Shown in pieces: positions 13,921 through 22,900 of a DNA stretch of 64,000 nt (positions are counted from its first letter, which is position 1; every line of letters starts with the position of its first letter). The notes under the pieces were generated by a model. It had not been told where the DNA came from. It did no database searches and saw only the letters and a list, made by a program, of their open reading frames with translations. Made by a program: the position numbers and the translations under genes. This DNA comes from G958295645 sp965242735 (lineage in GTDB: Bacteria > Gemmatimonadota > Gemmatimonadetes > Longimicrobiales > Gaopeijiaceae), in the NCBI GenBank assembly GCA_965242735.1, contig OZ251497.1, positions 2,666,001-2,730,000 of the forward strand, read 5' to 3'.

Positions 13921-16900
13921 CGATGATCAGCATCCCCCGCGCCCGCAACATCCGGTTGAGTTCGGCCACGTCGCCGGCCATCAAGGCGTCCAACGCCGAC
14001 TGGTGGGCCCGCAGCATTTCCCGCAAGCGAGCCTTCACCTCCATCTCCTGATCCGTCGGCGGGAAGTCCGCCACCGAGATGCCGCGCGTCAGGTACGACA
14101 GCTTCTGCAACAGCTTCGCCTCGAAGCGCACGCCGTCCTGGCCCTGGCCGGTGAGACGCAGGTCGACCATCTCCATCTGCAAGGCCGCCAGCTTCTCCGC
14201 CAGAGCCGCCACGGCGGCCGCCAGCTCCTCGTCCTCGGCAAAGCGCGCCACCGTCGCCAATTGCACCCGCATGGCCTCGACCCGGTGCACCGCTTCGCCC
14301 GCGGCGACGACATCCTCGCGCACCTCGCGCAAGAACGCCACCTGGACCGCGATGTCGGCCTCGCTGCCGGCCGAATGCGGGTCCTTGAGCACGACGAGAG
14401 GCTGCTCGTGGACTTGGCCGGCCGCCTTCAAGCGGACCGTGTAGCGCCCGGGGGGCATCAGAACGCTGATCTGGGCGCCGCCCGGCGCCGGCCGCCCTGC
14501 TTCGCCTACCGCGACGTGCGGGGCGTACATGGGACTCGTGAGCAGCCGAATGGGCTTGTTCGGCTCGTCGCGCAGGTTCCAGTGGACGCGGTTCACGCCC
14601 GCCCGGTTCGTGCCGCGCAGCGTCCGCACGACGCCGCCCGCTCCGTCCACGATCTCGATCTCGGGGTTCTCGTCCGTCGCCGCCGCGAGCCAGTAGTTGA
14701 TCGACGCCCCGTACTCCGGGTCGCGGCCTTCGGTGGGATCGCTGTAGGGGACGGAAGGCGGCGTGATGGGGCGAAAGCGGTAGGCGTCGCGAGGCGCGAA
14801 CAGATGGGACGCCGACGCCGCGACGTCCGGGCCCAGTTGCTGGAGCGGCCCCAAGTCGTCGAGGATCCAGAAGCCGCGGCCGTAGGTCCCCACGACCAGA
14901 TCGTTGAAGCGCTCCTGGATCACGATGCCCGACACCGGCGCGTGCGGCAGGTTGTTCTGGAGCGGTTGCCAAAGGCCGCCCGCGTCGAAGGAGACGTAGA
15001 TGGCGTTCTCGGTGCCCAGGTACAAGAGGCCAGGACGCTTCGGGTCCTCGGCGATCACTTTGGTGTAGCTGAGCGCGCTGGCCGGGATGCCGTCGGTGAT
15101 CTTGTCCCACGATTCGCCGTAGTCCCGCGTGCGGTAGACGTGCGGGTCGCGGATGTTGACCTGATGCCCGTCCGCGGCGACGTAGGCGGTCGCGGCGTCG
15201 TGGCGGGACGGGGCGACGCTGCGCACGGCGATCCATTCGGGCAGGCCGCGCACGTTGTCCGTCACGTTGGTCCAGGTCGCGCCGCCGTCGCGGGTGACGT
15301 GAAGCAGCCCGTCGTTCGTGCCCGCCCAGATCAAGCCCGGCTCCACGGGCGACTCCGCAATCCCGAAGACCGTGCCGGCGTACTCCACGCCGATGTTGTC
15401 GCCGGTCAAGCCGCCCGACAGACCCATGCGGCTTCGGTCGTTCAGCGTCAGGTCGGGGCTGATCACGTCCCAGCTCTGGCCTCGGTTGCGCGTCCGGTGC
15501 ACGTGCTGGCTGCCGACGTAGACAGTGTTGTTGTCGTGAGGAGAGATGTGGATCGGCGCGTCCCATATGAAGCGGTACCGCACGCCGGACGCGGCCCCCC
15601 GGCTCTGCTCCGGCCACACTTCGACCGTGCGGAACTGGCGACGGCTTTCTTCGTAGCGCACGACGATGCCGCCCACCATGCCCGATCCCGACGCGGAGGA
15701 CCACACGATGTTGGGATCGGTCGGATCGGGCGTCGCCCAGCCGCTCTCGCCGCCGCCCACATGGTGCCACATGCCGCGCGGAATGCCGGTGATGCGCCGC
15801 TGTCCCATGATGCGGCTGTTGCTGGGGCCTCTGTAGGTGGGCTCGTCCTGCTTGTTGCCGAGGACGTTGTACGGAATCGCGTCGTCCACGGTGACGTGGT
15901 ACATCTGCGCGTTGGTGAGGCGCTGGCGGAACCATGTCTTGCCACGGTTGACGGAGATGGAAAGCCCTTGGTCGTGCGCGACGATCATGCGGTTCCCGTC
16001 GCCGGGGTCGATCCACATGTCGTGGTGGTCGCCGCCCGGCGCTTGGGGCCGCGGCACGACGGCGAGCGTGCGGCCGCCGTCGGTCGACACCGAGAACGAC
16101 GCCGTCAAGAAGTAGGCCTCGTCCTCGTCGTCGGGCGACACCACCACCCGCGAGTAGTAGTGCGGGCGGCCCATCGCGTTGCGGTTGCGCGTCACCAGCG
16201 CCCAAGTCGCGCCGCCGTCCTCGGAGCGCCAGAGCTGCCCGTCTTCGGTCTCGCGCCCTTCCCAGGGGATGCCGTCCCCGGTCTCCAGCAGAGCGTAGAC
16301 GCGCTGGGGATTCGACGGCGACACGGCGACCGCCACCTTGCCGACCGGCTTCTCGGGCAGTCCGATGCCGTTGTCCGGCCCCGACAACTTGCGCCACGTG
16401 TCCCCGCCGTCGCGCGAAACGTGCAGCCCGCCGCCCGGCCCGCCGCTCGTCCGGCCCCACGTGCGGATTTCGAGCTGCCAAGTGCCCGCAAACAGCACGC
16501 GCGGGTTGGACGGGTCCATGGCCAGATCGGAACATCCGGTGTCCTCGTCCGCGAAGAGGACGTGCTCCCAAGTCGCGCCGCCGTCCGTAGTGCGAAAGAC
16601 GCCGCGCTCGGGTTGCGGCCCGTAGGCGTGGCCCAGCGCGCAAACGAACGCGACGTCCGGGTCGGCGGGATGCACCACGAGACGCGGAATCCGCCCGGTC
16701 TCTGCCAGGCCCGCGAGCGTCCACGTCCGTCCCGCGTCCACCGACTTGTACACGCCCTCGCCGATCGACACGTGGCTGCGAATCTTGCCTTCGCCGGTGC
16801 CGGCCCAGATCACGTTGGGATCTGTCGCCGCCACCGCCAAGGCGCCGATGGACTGCACCGGCTGGTCGTCGAAGATCGCGTCCCAGTGGACGCCGCCGTC

Positions 16901-17278
16901 GGTCGTCTTGTAGATGCCGCCGGACGCGGCGCCCACGTAGTAGACATGGGGTTGTCCGGGCACGCCCGCGGCCGCGCTGAAGCGGTTGCCCTCGGGGCCG
17001 ATGTGGCGCCATTCGAGAGCGGCGTAGGCCGAGGCCGGCGGCGCGTTCGCTTGTTGGCCGGCGGCAAGCGACGGCAGGGCTCCAGCGAGCAACGGCGCCG
17101 TCGCCAGGGCCGCGAGAACCCAAGGCGGCACGGCAACGGGACGAGGCCGCGGGCCGACGGCCGACAGGAGCGAGCGCCGGGCACGGGCAGCGTCCGAGAC
17201 GGCGAAGAGGATCGCTGCGGAACCTGCGCCCGGGCGAACGGCGCGGAAGAGCCGGCTGCCGGCAAAGAGCTTCGGCAT
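13910..17278 (-). CDS. Giant secreted BNR/sortilin (VPS10)-like repeat protein (1122 aa)
   Basis: ATG at 17278 is chosen because GAGAGG lies 9 nt upstream; the signal peptide is unusually late (hydrophobic about residues 49-72, ending SLAAGQQ). Many Asp-box/BNR motifs (TTDGGVHWD, SVDAGRTWT, TTDGGATWE, SRDGGDTWR, RTRDYGESWD) build one or two large propellers over residues about 80-800. A fibronectin-like part and a helical C-terminus of about 130 residues follow. This architecture is typical of Gemmatimonadota and Acidobacteriota proteins often labelled glycosyl hydrolase or VPS10 domain protein; no catalytic function is established. Probably exported. The stop codon falls in the end of the adjacent cassette repeat. 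Confidence 0.88.
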   Translation of the reverse strand: MPKLFAGSRLFRAVRPGAGSAAILFAVSDAARARRSLLSAVGPRPRPVAVPPWVLAALATAPLLAGALPSLAAGQQANAPPASAYAALEWRHIGPEGNRFSAAAGVPGQPHVYYVGAASGGIYKTTDGGVHWDAIFDDQPVQSIGALAVAATDPNVIWAGTGEGKIRSHVSIGEGVYKSVDAGRTWTLAGLAETGRIPRLVVHPADPDVAFVCALGHAYGPQPERGVFRTTDGGATWEHVLFADEDTGCSDLAMDPSNPRVLFAGTWQLEIRTWGRTSGGPGGGLHVSRDGGDTWRKLSGPDNGIGLPEKPVGKVAVAVSPSNPQRVYALLETGDGIPWEGRETEDGQLWRSEDGGATWALVTRNRNAMGRPHYYSRVVVSPDDEDEAYFLTASFSVSTDGGRTLAVVPRPQAPGGDHHDMWIDPGDGNRMIVAHDQGLSISVNRGKTWFRQRLTNAQMYHVTVDDAIPYNVLGNKQDEPTYRGPSNSRIMGQRRITGIPRGMWHHVGGGESGWATPDPTDPNIVWSSASGSGMVGGIVVRYEESRRQFRTVEVWPEQSRGAASGVRYRFIWDAPIHISPHDNNTVYVGSQHVHRTRNRGQSWDVISPDLTLNDRSRMGLSGGLTGDNIGVEYAGTVFGIAESPVEPGLIWAGTNDGLLHVTRDGGATWTNVTDNVRGLPEWIAVRSVAPSRHDAATAYVAADGHQVNIRDPHVYRTRDYGESWDKITDGIPASALSYTKVIAEDPKRPGLLYLGTENAIYVSFDAGGLWQPLQNNLPHAPVSGIVIQERFNDLVVGTYGRGFWILDDLGPLQQLGPDVAASASHLFAPRDAYRFRPITPPSVPYSDPTEGRDPEYGASINYWLAAATDENPEIEIVDGAGGVVRTLRGTNRAGVNRVHWNLRDEPNKPIRLLTSPMYAPHVAVGEAGRPAPGGAQISVLMPPGRYTVRLKAAGQVHEQPLVVLKDPHSAGSEADIAVQVAFLREVREDVVAAGEAVHRVEAMRVQLATVARFAEDEELAAAVAALAEKLAALQMEMVDLRLTGQGQDGVRFEAKLLQKLSYLTRGISVADFPPTDQEMEVKARLREMLRAHQSALDALMAGDVAELNRMLRARGMLIIADG

Positions 17279-17488
17279 GGGGGAATACCTCTCGAATTCG
17301 TGGGGTCGGGTGACGGGGGTCGCGCCAAACTGCGAGAGGGCCGACGCGGGCCGTTCCGCCCGGAACGGCCTCGACGCCCGAACAATGCACCGCGGCAACG
17401 CCTCCTGTCCAGTCGGCGTCCGTCCGAGGTACTCGCCCGACCGCTTCCTCGCCGACGCGGGCCTCGCGGGCGCCTCCTCCACGGCTGT

Positions 17489-18301
17489 TTAGGAAGCGGC
17501 GCGCAGCAGTTCCAGAAACTCTTCCCGAGACGGCAATCGCTCCCGCCCCTCCAAGAACGGCCGCACGTCCCCCGCGAGGCGGTCCCATGGCACGGCCGAC
17601 AGGCGGCCAGCGACCCCTTCCCGCCATGCGCCGGGCGCCGATGGACGCCCGTGGCCCCCCGGTTCGGCGCCTTGGCGCAGCGCTGCGGCCAGCAGCTCCA
17701 AGTTCGGCGCCGGCCAAGCAGGATCGCTCAAGTACCACGCCAAGTCGTACACGTCCCGGCCTTTGGCGAACGGCCGCCGCAGGATGGCGTGAATCTTGCC
17801 CGCCAGCAAAGACGCCTGGTCGTGGTGCCACAGCCGAAGCGAGACGTGGCGGCGGACCAAGCGCGTTCGAGCGACGGCGCCCGCCGGAGGGTTGGTGTCC
17901 ACCTCGACCTTGACAGCCAGCACCTGATCCCGGTGCGGCGACAGGCCTGCGTGATGCAAAATGCCGGGGAACCGCAACCAAGCCGCATGGACGGCACTTC
18001 CGTCTCGGATCGCCGTTCGGACGTCGTAGTTCTCCCGTCGAAGCCCTCGCTGGACGGCATGCAGCCATCCGCGGAGATCGTATTCGGCCCGGTCGCCTTC
18101 CAGGGCGAAGTCCAAGTCTTCCGAGTAACGGGGGAGATTGTACAGGAAGCGGACGGCGGTGCCGCCTTGGAAGGCCAAGCAGGCAAACGCTCCGGCGTGT
18201 TGCATGGCCTCCAAGATGCGAGCTTGGAGGTACTCGCGCGCGACGTTGCGGCCGGCCAGCGGATCGGCCGTTCTGACCAGGTGCCGGAGGTGGTCCTTCA
18301 C
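17489..18301 (-). CDS. abiEii: AbiEii-type nucleotidyltransferase toxin
   Basis: GTG at 18301 overlaps the antitoxin stop (GTGA). The nucleotidyltransferase signature is clear: AFQGGTAVRFLYNLPRYSED followed by LDFAL (about residues 36-60), giving GGTxxR and the SxDxD metal site. A later K in KVEVDTNPP and LAGKIHAILRRPFAKGRDVYDL are family motifs. AbiEii toxins transfer nucleotides to an RNA target and, with AbiEi, form type IV toxin-antitoxin and abortive infection systems. Length (270 aa) is usual. The whole motif set is intact, so the toxin is probably active. Confidence 0.92.
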   Translation of the reverse strand: MKDHLRHLVRTADPLAGRNVAREYLQARILEAMQHAGAFACLAFQGGTAVRFLYNLPRYSEDLDFALEGDRAEYDLRGWLHAVQRGLRRENYDVRTAIRDGSAVHAAWLRFPGILHHAGLSPHRDQVLAVKVEVDTNPPAGAVARTRLVRRHVSLRLWHHDQASLLAGKIHAILRRPFAKGRDVYDLAWYLSDPAWPAPNLELLAAALRQGAEPGGHGRPSAPGAWREGVAGRLSAVPWDRLAGDVRPFLEGRERLPSREEFLELLRAAS

Positions 18302-18942
18302 GCGTCGAGTGCGCGGTAGGCCAGGGCCGGGTCCTCGCCCAAGGCCCGCACGTGGCGCGCGGCGCGCTCCAACTTGGGGCTGGCGGCTCGGGTTGCGGCC
18401 GCCGCCAACGCCGGCATCGAAAACGCCGCCGTGTTCAGGCGCAGCTCGTCGATCCACGCCGGATCGTCGCCCCCCGGTTGCAGGTAGGCCAAGTCGAGAA
18501 ACGCCTTCTCGGCGTCTGCGACGAACGCGTGCATGCCGTCGCCCACTTCGATCCTCCGGTAGCCGAAGAGCATCTCCGGCTTCACGCGGCGAAACGAAAA
18601 GCGGCCGAGCGGAGTCTCGCGGAGTCCCGGCCGCGCAGGGCCCACGCTCGTGACTTCGGGCACGTGTTCCGGCACCGCTCCCGCGAACGCCAGCGCGGAC
18701 AGCCCGCTCACGTAGGAGCCCGGCGCCAGCCGGTTGGCCACCAGGAACGGGTGGGGAATCGTCTTCTGGAACGGAGGCGCCAGCGCGTAGAGCCCCCGGC
18801 GCAACTGATGCAGCCGCCCCGCGCGGCGCCAACGAGCGAGCTGGCCGGCGAGCGTGCGACTTTCCCCCCTCCCGGCCAACAGCAACCCCGTCTCGAAGAC
18901 GGGCTCGTCTCCCACGGCATCGAGCAATTCGACGAACTTCAT
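18298..18942 (-). CDS. abiEi: AbiEi-type antitoxin/transcriptional regulator
   Basis: The N-terminal winged-helix region (about residues 20-75, LARWRRAGRLHQLRRGLYAL) is typical of AbiEi antitoxin domains. The remainder (SVGPARPGLRETPLGRFSFRRVKPEMLFGYR) fits the C-terminal AbiEi domain needed for antitoxicity. First gene of a coupled pair with the AbiEii toxin. ATG at 18942 has no Shine-Dalgarno sequence and overlaps an inverted repeat, so the message may have a very short leader. AbiEi proteins repress their own operon by binding inverted repeats. Function of the system is phage defence or replicon maintenance by analogy. Confidence 0.88.
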   Translation of the reverse strand: MKFVELLDAVGDEPVFETGLLLAGRGESRTLAGQLARWRRAGRLHQLRRGLYALAPPFQKTIPHPFLVANRLAPGSYVSGLSALAFAGAVPEHVPEVTSVGPARPGLRETPLGRFSFRRVKPEMLFGYRRIEVGDGMHAFVADAEKAFLDLAYLQPGGDDPAWIDELRLNTAAFSMPALAAAATRAASPKLERAARHVRALGEDPALAYRALDA

Positions 18943-18958
18943 TGCAAGAAGTTAGCAA
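18942..18958 (-). promoter_or_regulatory. Inverted repeat at the abiEi start, candidate operator
   Basis: TTGC-N9-GCAA, 17 bp, immediately at the ATG of abiEi. AbiEi-type antitoxins autoregulate through inverted repeats at their promoter, so this is the natural candidate site. The stem is short, so chance is possible. Confidence 0.4.
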
Positions 18959-18960
18959 AT

Positions 18961-19079
18961 AGGCTCAGTTACCGCATCGCACGAAGCCAGAAGTGCGTGC
19001 ACGTCGGATTCGGGGCGTCCAGATCCGAGCTGCCGACGAAGAAGCCGAAGTCCTCGCGGCGTTGGGGAGGCGCCGGTGC
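18961..19079 (-). pseudogene. Partial duplicate of the jelly-roll protein gene
   Basis: In one minus-strand frame it reads DFGFFVGSSDLDAPNPTCTHFWLR. This is clearly related to AFGFFVGGSDLHGPDQAYTYFMLR inside the intact gene at 19080-19781. Only this block of about 90 bp is recognisable. It lies directly downstream of the intact gene's stop, as if a second copy had been truncated before or by arrival of the AbiE pair. Confidence 0.65.
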
Positions 19080-19781
19080 CTAGGAGCCCGCTTCCGTCCT
19101 GCCGATCGTCGTCACGTGGAGGTTGAGCCCGTGGTTGACGCGGAGTCCGAAATGACCGTCGATCGCGAGGTCGCCGCGCGCGCCCGACCAGACTTGCTCG
19201 CCGTTGACGAAGAAGCGCAACTCCCCGCCGTCGGCCTCCAGGACCAACGTGTTTCCCGCCGAGCTGCCCGTCTTGGAAGCCCACGACTCGATGGCTGAAT
19301 GCGCGGTCCAGTTCTCCACGACGGACATCTCCGCTCCGTGGCGCCGCTTCACCAGGAATTCGCCGCCGTCGCGCAACATGAAGTAGGTGTAGGCTTGGTC
19401 GGGGCCGTGCAGGTCCGAGCCTCCGACGAAGAAGCCGAACGCCTCGCGGCGCCCCTCCGGATCGAACAGGTGCGCCTCGGCCTCGATTCGGAAGTCGCCC
19501 GAGGCCGTGGAATCAGGATGCCAAGCGATGACGGCGGGTCCGGTGCTGAAGTGGAGACCGGGCGGCATCGAGACCAAGTACAAGTCGTCGATGCTGGCGT
19601 CTTCGTCGTCGAACCGCACTTCCCAGCCCTCCGGGAATCCGAGCGGAGCCCCCATTTCCTGTCCCGCCGCCGTTCCGGCGGGGAAGGCTACGAACGAAAC
19701 CGCGGCGGCGACGCCGACGGCGGCGAGAAAGCCGCGAACGCGCGGGAAGCGCGGCGCGGGGCGCGAGGACTGCTTGGACAT
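19080..19781 (-). CDS. Secreted protein with concanavalin/LamG-like jelly-roll domain (233 aa)
   Basis: ATG at 19781 with AAGGAAGG upstream; an upstream in-frame extension is poor in coding character. A signal peptide spans about residues 15-42 (ending TAAGQE). The rest reads as a beta-sandwich: DFRIEAEAHLFDPEGRREAFG, GGEFLVKRRHGAEM, NTLVLEADGGELRFFVNGEQVWSG and GHFGLRVNHGLNLHV. That is the pattern of family-16-like or LamG laminin-type jelly rolls. No catalytic residues were identified, so carbohydrate or ligand binding is the likely role. A truncated paralogue block follows. Confidence 0.75.
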   Translation of the reverse strand: MSKQSSRPAPRFPRVRGFLAAVGVAAAVSFVAFPAGTAAGQEMGAPLGFPEGWEVRFDDEDASIDDLYLVSMPPGLHFSTGPAVIAWHPDSTASGDFRIEAEAHLFDPEGRREAFGFFVGGSDLHGPDQAYTYFMLRDGGEFLVKRRHGAEMSVVENWTAHSAIESWASKTGSSAGNTLVLEADGGELRFFVNGEQVWSGARGDLAIDGHFGLRVNHGLNLHVTTIGRTEAGS

Positions 19782-19956
19782 GAGATTCCTTCCTTTCGGC
19801 GCTTGCACGCCTGATCGGCACTTGATCGGCGCTTGAACAATCGGCGCTCGAACGACAGTGCGGACATTCTTGCCGGACGCCGGTGAACTTAACACAACCG
19901 TGGCGTGCGCACACGCACCGCCTCCGCCCCTGCCCGCCCCGCCGACTGTCGGCACG

Positions 19957-22900
19957 TCACCAGGACTCGGCACTGCCCTGGGCTGCGAACAGCAGGACGC
20001 GCTCCTGCACCGAGCCGCCGGCGAGCGCCTCCCAGCACTCGGCGTACCGCTCCACCTGAGCGCGGTACTGGACGACTCTCTTGCGGAACTCCGAGTCGGC
20101 GCGGCCGTCGGTCTTGTAGTCCACGACGACCCACCCGCCGGCGTCCGGGTCTCGGAAGACCAAGTCGATCGTGCCGGTCACGACCACCGGGACGCCGTCG
20201 GGCGACGCCTCGTGCAACGCGAAGGGCGCTTCGGCGTAGCGCTCCGGGCTGTCCAGCGCCCGGCGCCACACGGACGAAGCGACCACCGCGTCCACCAAGG
20301 ACATCAGGACGGGCAGTTCGGCGGGTTCGCCGCTGGGGTCCAGCTTGCGGCGCCTAGCCCCGAGTTCGCGCCTGGCCACGGCCGCCAGCGCGTCGCCGCC
20401 GGTTCCCGAAGCCGCCGCCGCCAGCACGGCGTGCGCGATCTCGCCCCATTCCCGTCCGCCTGGGCCCGGACCCAGGGCGGGGGGCTCGAAGCGCGACGTC
20501 GACGGGACCCTCGCGGCGACGGCAGGCGGGCGGGCGGCAGACGGGCGAGCGACGGCAGACAGGCGGGCGGCGGCAGGCTCCTGGCCGTCCTGATCGGCGG
20601 CCCTCTTGACAAGCTGCGACACGGACTCGCCGCGATGAGACTCTCGGCCTGCCCGGGCGCGACGGCGAGCGAGGCGCGCCAGGACCGGCGCCAAGTCCGT
20701 CTCGGGGTCCAGCCGCGCGGGCTCTCGCTGGTCGCCAACAGGCAGATCGCGCGCCTCGGCGACGAGGCCGGCGTCTTGGCGGCCCCCGCTGTCCCGCTCC
20801 GCCTGCGCCGCGGCCTCCAGCCAGATCTCGAGCGGCGCCCAAGGACTCTTGAACCCGGGCGCCCACGGGTTCTTGGGCTTGGGATTCGGCTTGCGCGCCG
20901 TCTTGCTCTCCTTCTTCACCGCCTTGGCGACCCACAGCTCGTCGCGCGCCCGCGTCGCCGCCACGTACAGGAGGCGCACCCGTTCGGCCGCCTCGAACGA
21001 GGCTTCGGTCTTGCAGTCCTCCTCCCAGGAGAGCGGCCGCGCAATCACCTTCGCCGGACTCCATCCCACCTTGGGTTCGCAAATCTCCAAGGCGCCCCGA
21101 GCTTGGCCGCCCTCCCCTCGCGCCACATGCAGGCTCGGAGGGCGGTCCCGCTCCCCGAAGGGCGCCGCGAGGAACACGACGTCGGCCTCGAGCCCCTTGG
21201 CGCGATGCAGGTTCATGACCCGCACGGCCTTCGCCCCGGGCGCCAGCAGCGGCTCGGCCTCCTTCCAGCCCAAGGCCGCTTCCATGGCCCTCGCGGCGCC
21301 GGTCAGGGACGCGTCGCCGGCCAGCGCGGCCGCGCGCACCGCGTCGAGCACGTAGGCCACCGTCCCGGCCTGCAACTGTCCGAGCGGACTCGCGGCGGAC
21401 GCGGGAAACAGGCCGGTCTTGCGCACCAGGCGCTCCGCGACGATGTCGGCCGGCTCCTTTCGGGCCTGCAACCACCAGCCATGAAGCGTCCGGAGCGCCG
21501 AGCGCGCCTTCTCGCCGTCCTCCGAATCGCAAGCGGGCTCCACGTCGGCGACGCCCACCTGCGGGGCCTTGACGCCCGGAAGGCCGGGGGCACGACCGTG
21601 GGGCGGCTCCGCGCCGGGTGCGGCGTCCGCCTGAGGGGCCGCGCCGCTCGGCGGGCCGGCCGCGCAGCTGTGGGACGGCTCCACGTCGGCGTCGGCGGCA
21701 TCCGTCTGCGGGGCGTCGTCGCCGGCTGACGGCTGGCCTCGGACGCCCGCCACGTCCGGCAGCCGGTTGATCGCGAGCCGGCCCCTTGTCTCTCGGAAGC
21801 GCGCGATCTGGTCCAGCCCGACTCCGAAGAGAGGGCCGGCCAGCACGCCCAGGACGAGCACGGGGTTCGACGGGTCGGCCAAGCACTTGAACAGGAGGAC
21901 GAACGCCAGGAGCTCGTCGGAGGCGGACGCGCCGGCGTCCCCGCCCGACATGTCCACCGGGACGTTGCGGTCCTCCAGGGCGCGGGCGTAGACGGCCAGA
22001 TGCTTGCGCTCGCGAGCGAGCACCAAGAAGTCCTCGGGCTTGCGGTCGCCGGAGCGGACCCGGCGCTCGATCTCGGCGGCGATGCGCGCCGCGTCGTCGA
22101 CCGCCGTTTCCGCTTGCGTGCTCAAGGCGACTTCGTAGGTCGCCAGCACGCCCGGCGGCCGGCCCGGCCGGTGCGGCACGAGGGGCGCGAAGGCGGCCTG
22201 CCGGCGGGTGTCGACCTGGGGAAAGGCGTCGTCGTGGTCAAATACTCCGTCAGATAGTACCCCTATTTTGTCAACAGAACGGAAGTTTGCCTCCAAATGC
22301 AGTACGTCTCCGAAGCTCTGGAACCGCTTTTTGACAAATTGGTATAGGGAGATGTCGGCTCGCCGGAATCTGTAGATGCTCTGCTTGGGATCGCCGACCA
22401 CGAACAACGCCCCCGGCCTGGGCTCCGCATTCGCCCACTCTTCGGCCTCGGCGCCGACTCCGCCCGGGCTCCGCGCCGCCGGCTCGCCGGGCTCGCTGGC
22501 CAAGAGAAACAAGATTTCCGCCTGAAGCGGATCCGTGTCTTGAAACTCGTCCACCAGGATGTGGCGATACCGGCGTCCCAGTTCTCGTCGCACGTCCGGG
22601 CGGCGGCGGAGCATGCGAGCCGCGAGGACGAGGAGATCGGGGAACGTCAGGGCGCCTTCCCGCATCCGCGATGCCGCGAATTCGTCGGCCGCGGCCTCGG
22701 CCACCTCGAGGGCCGGGCGATAGCGATGGGCCCACCAGGAGGCCAGCAGGCCGGCCGCCTCTCCGCCGACCCGGGAACCGCCCGGCGCCGACGACTCCGA
22801 GCCGCCCTCCGGCCGCGAGGCCGCGAAGTCCGCGAAGTCTTCTCCCAGGCGCTTGGCCGCGCTGGGATCCGGCCATCTCTTCTGGACGGGCTTGGGCTTT

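Noticed and set aside
13883..18319. A plus-strand frame of more than 1400 codons across the BNR protein and AbiEii
   Set aside because: Low-complexity composition and no domain; the minus strand carries clear BNR and nucleotidyltransferase motifs.
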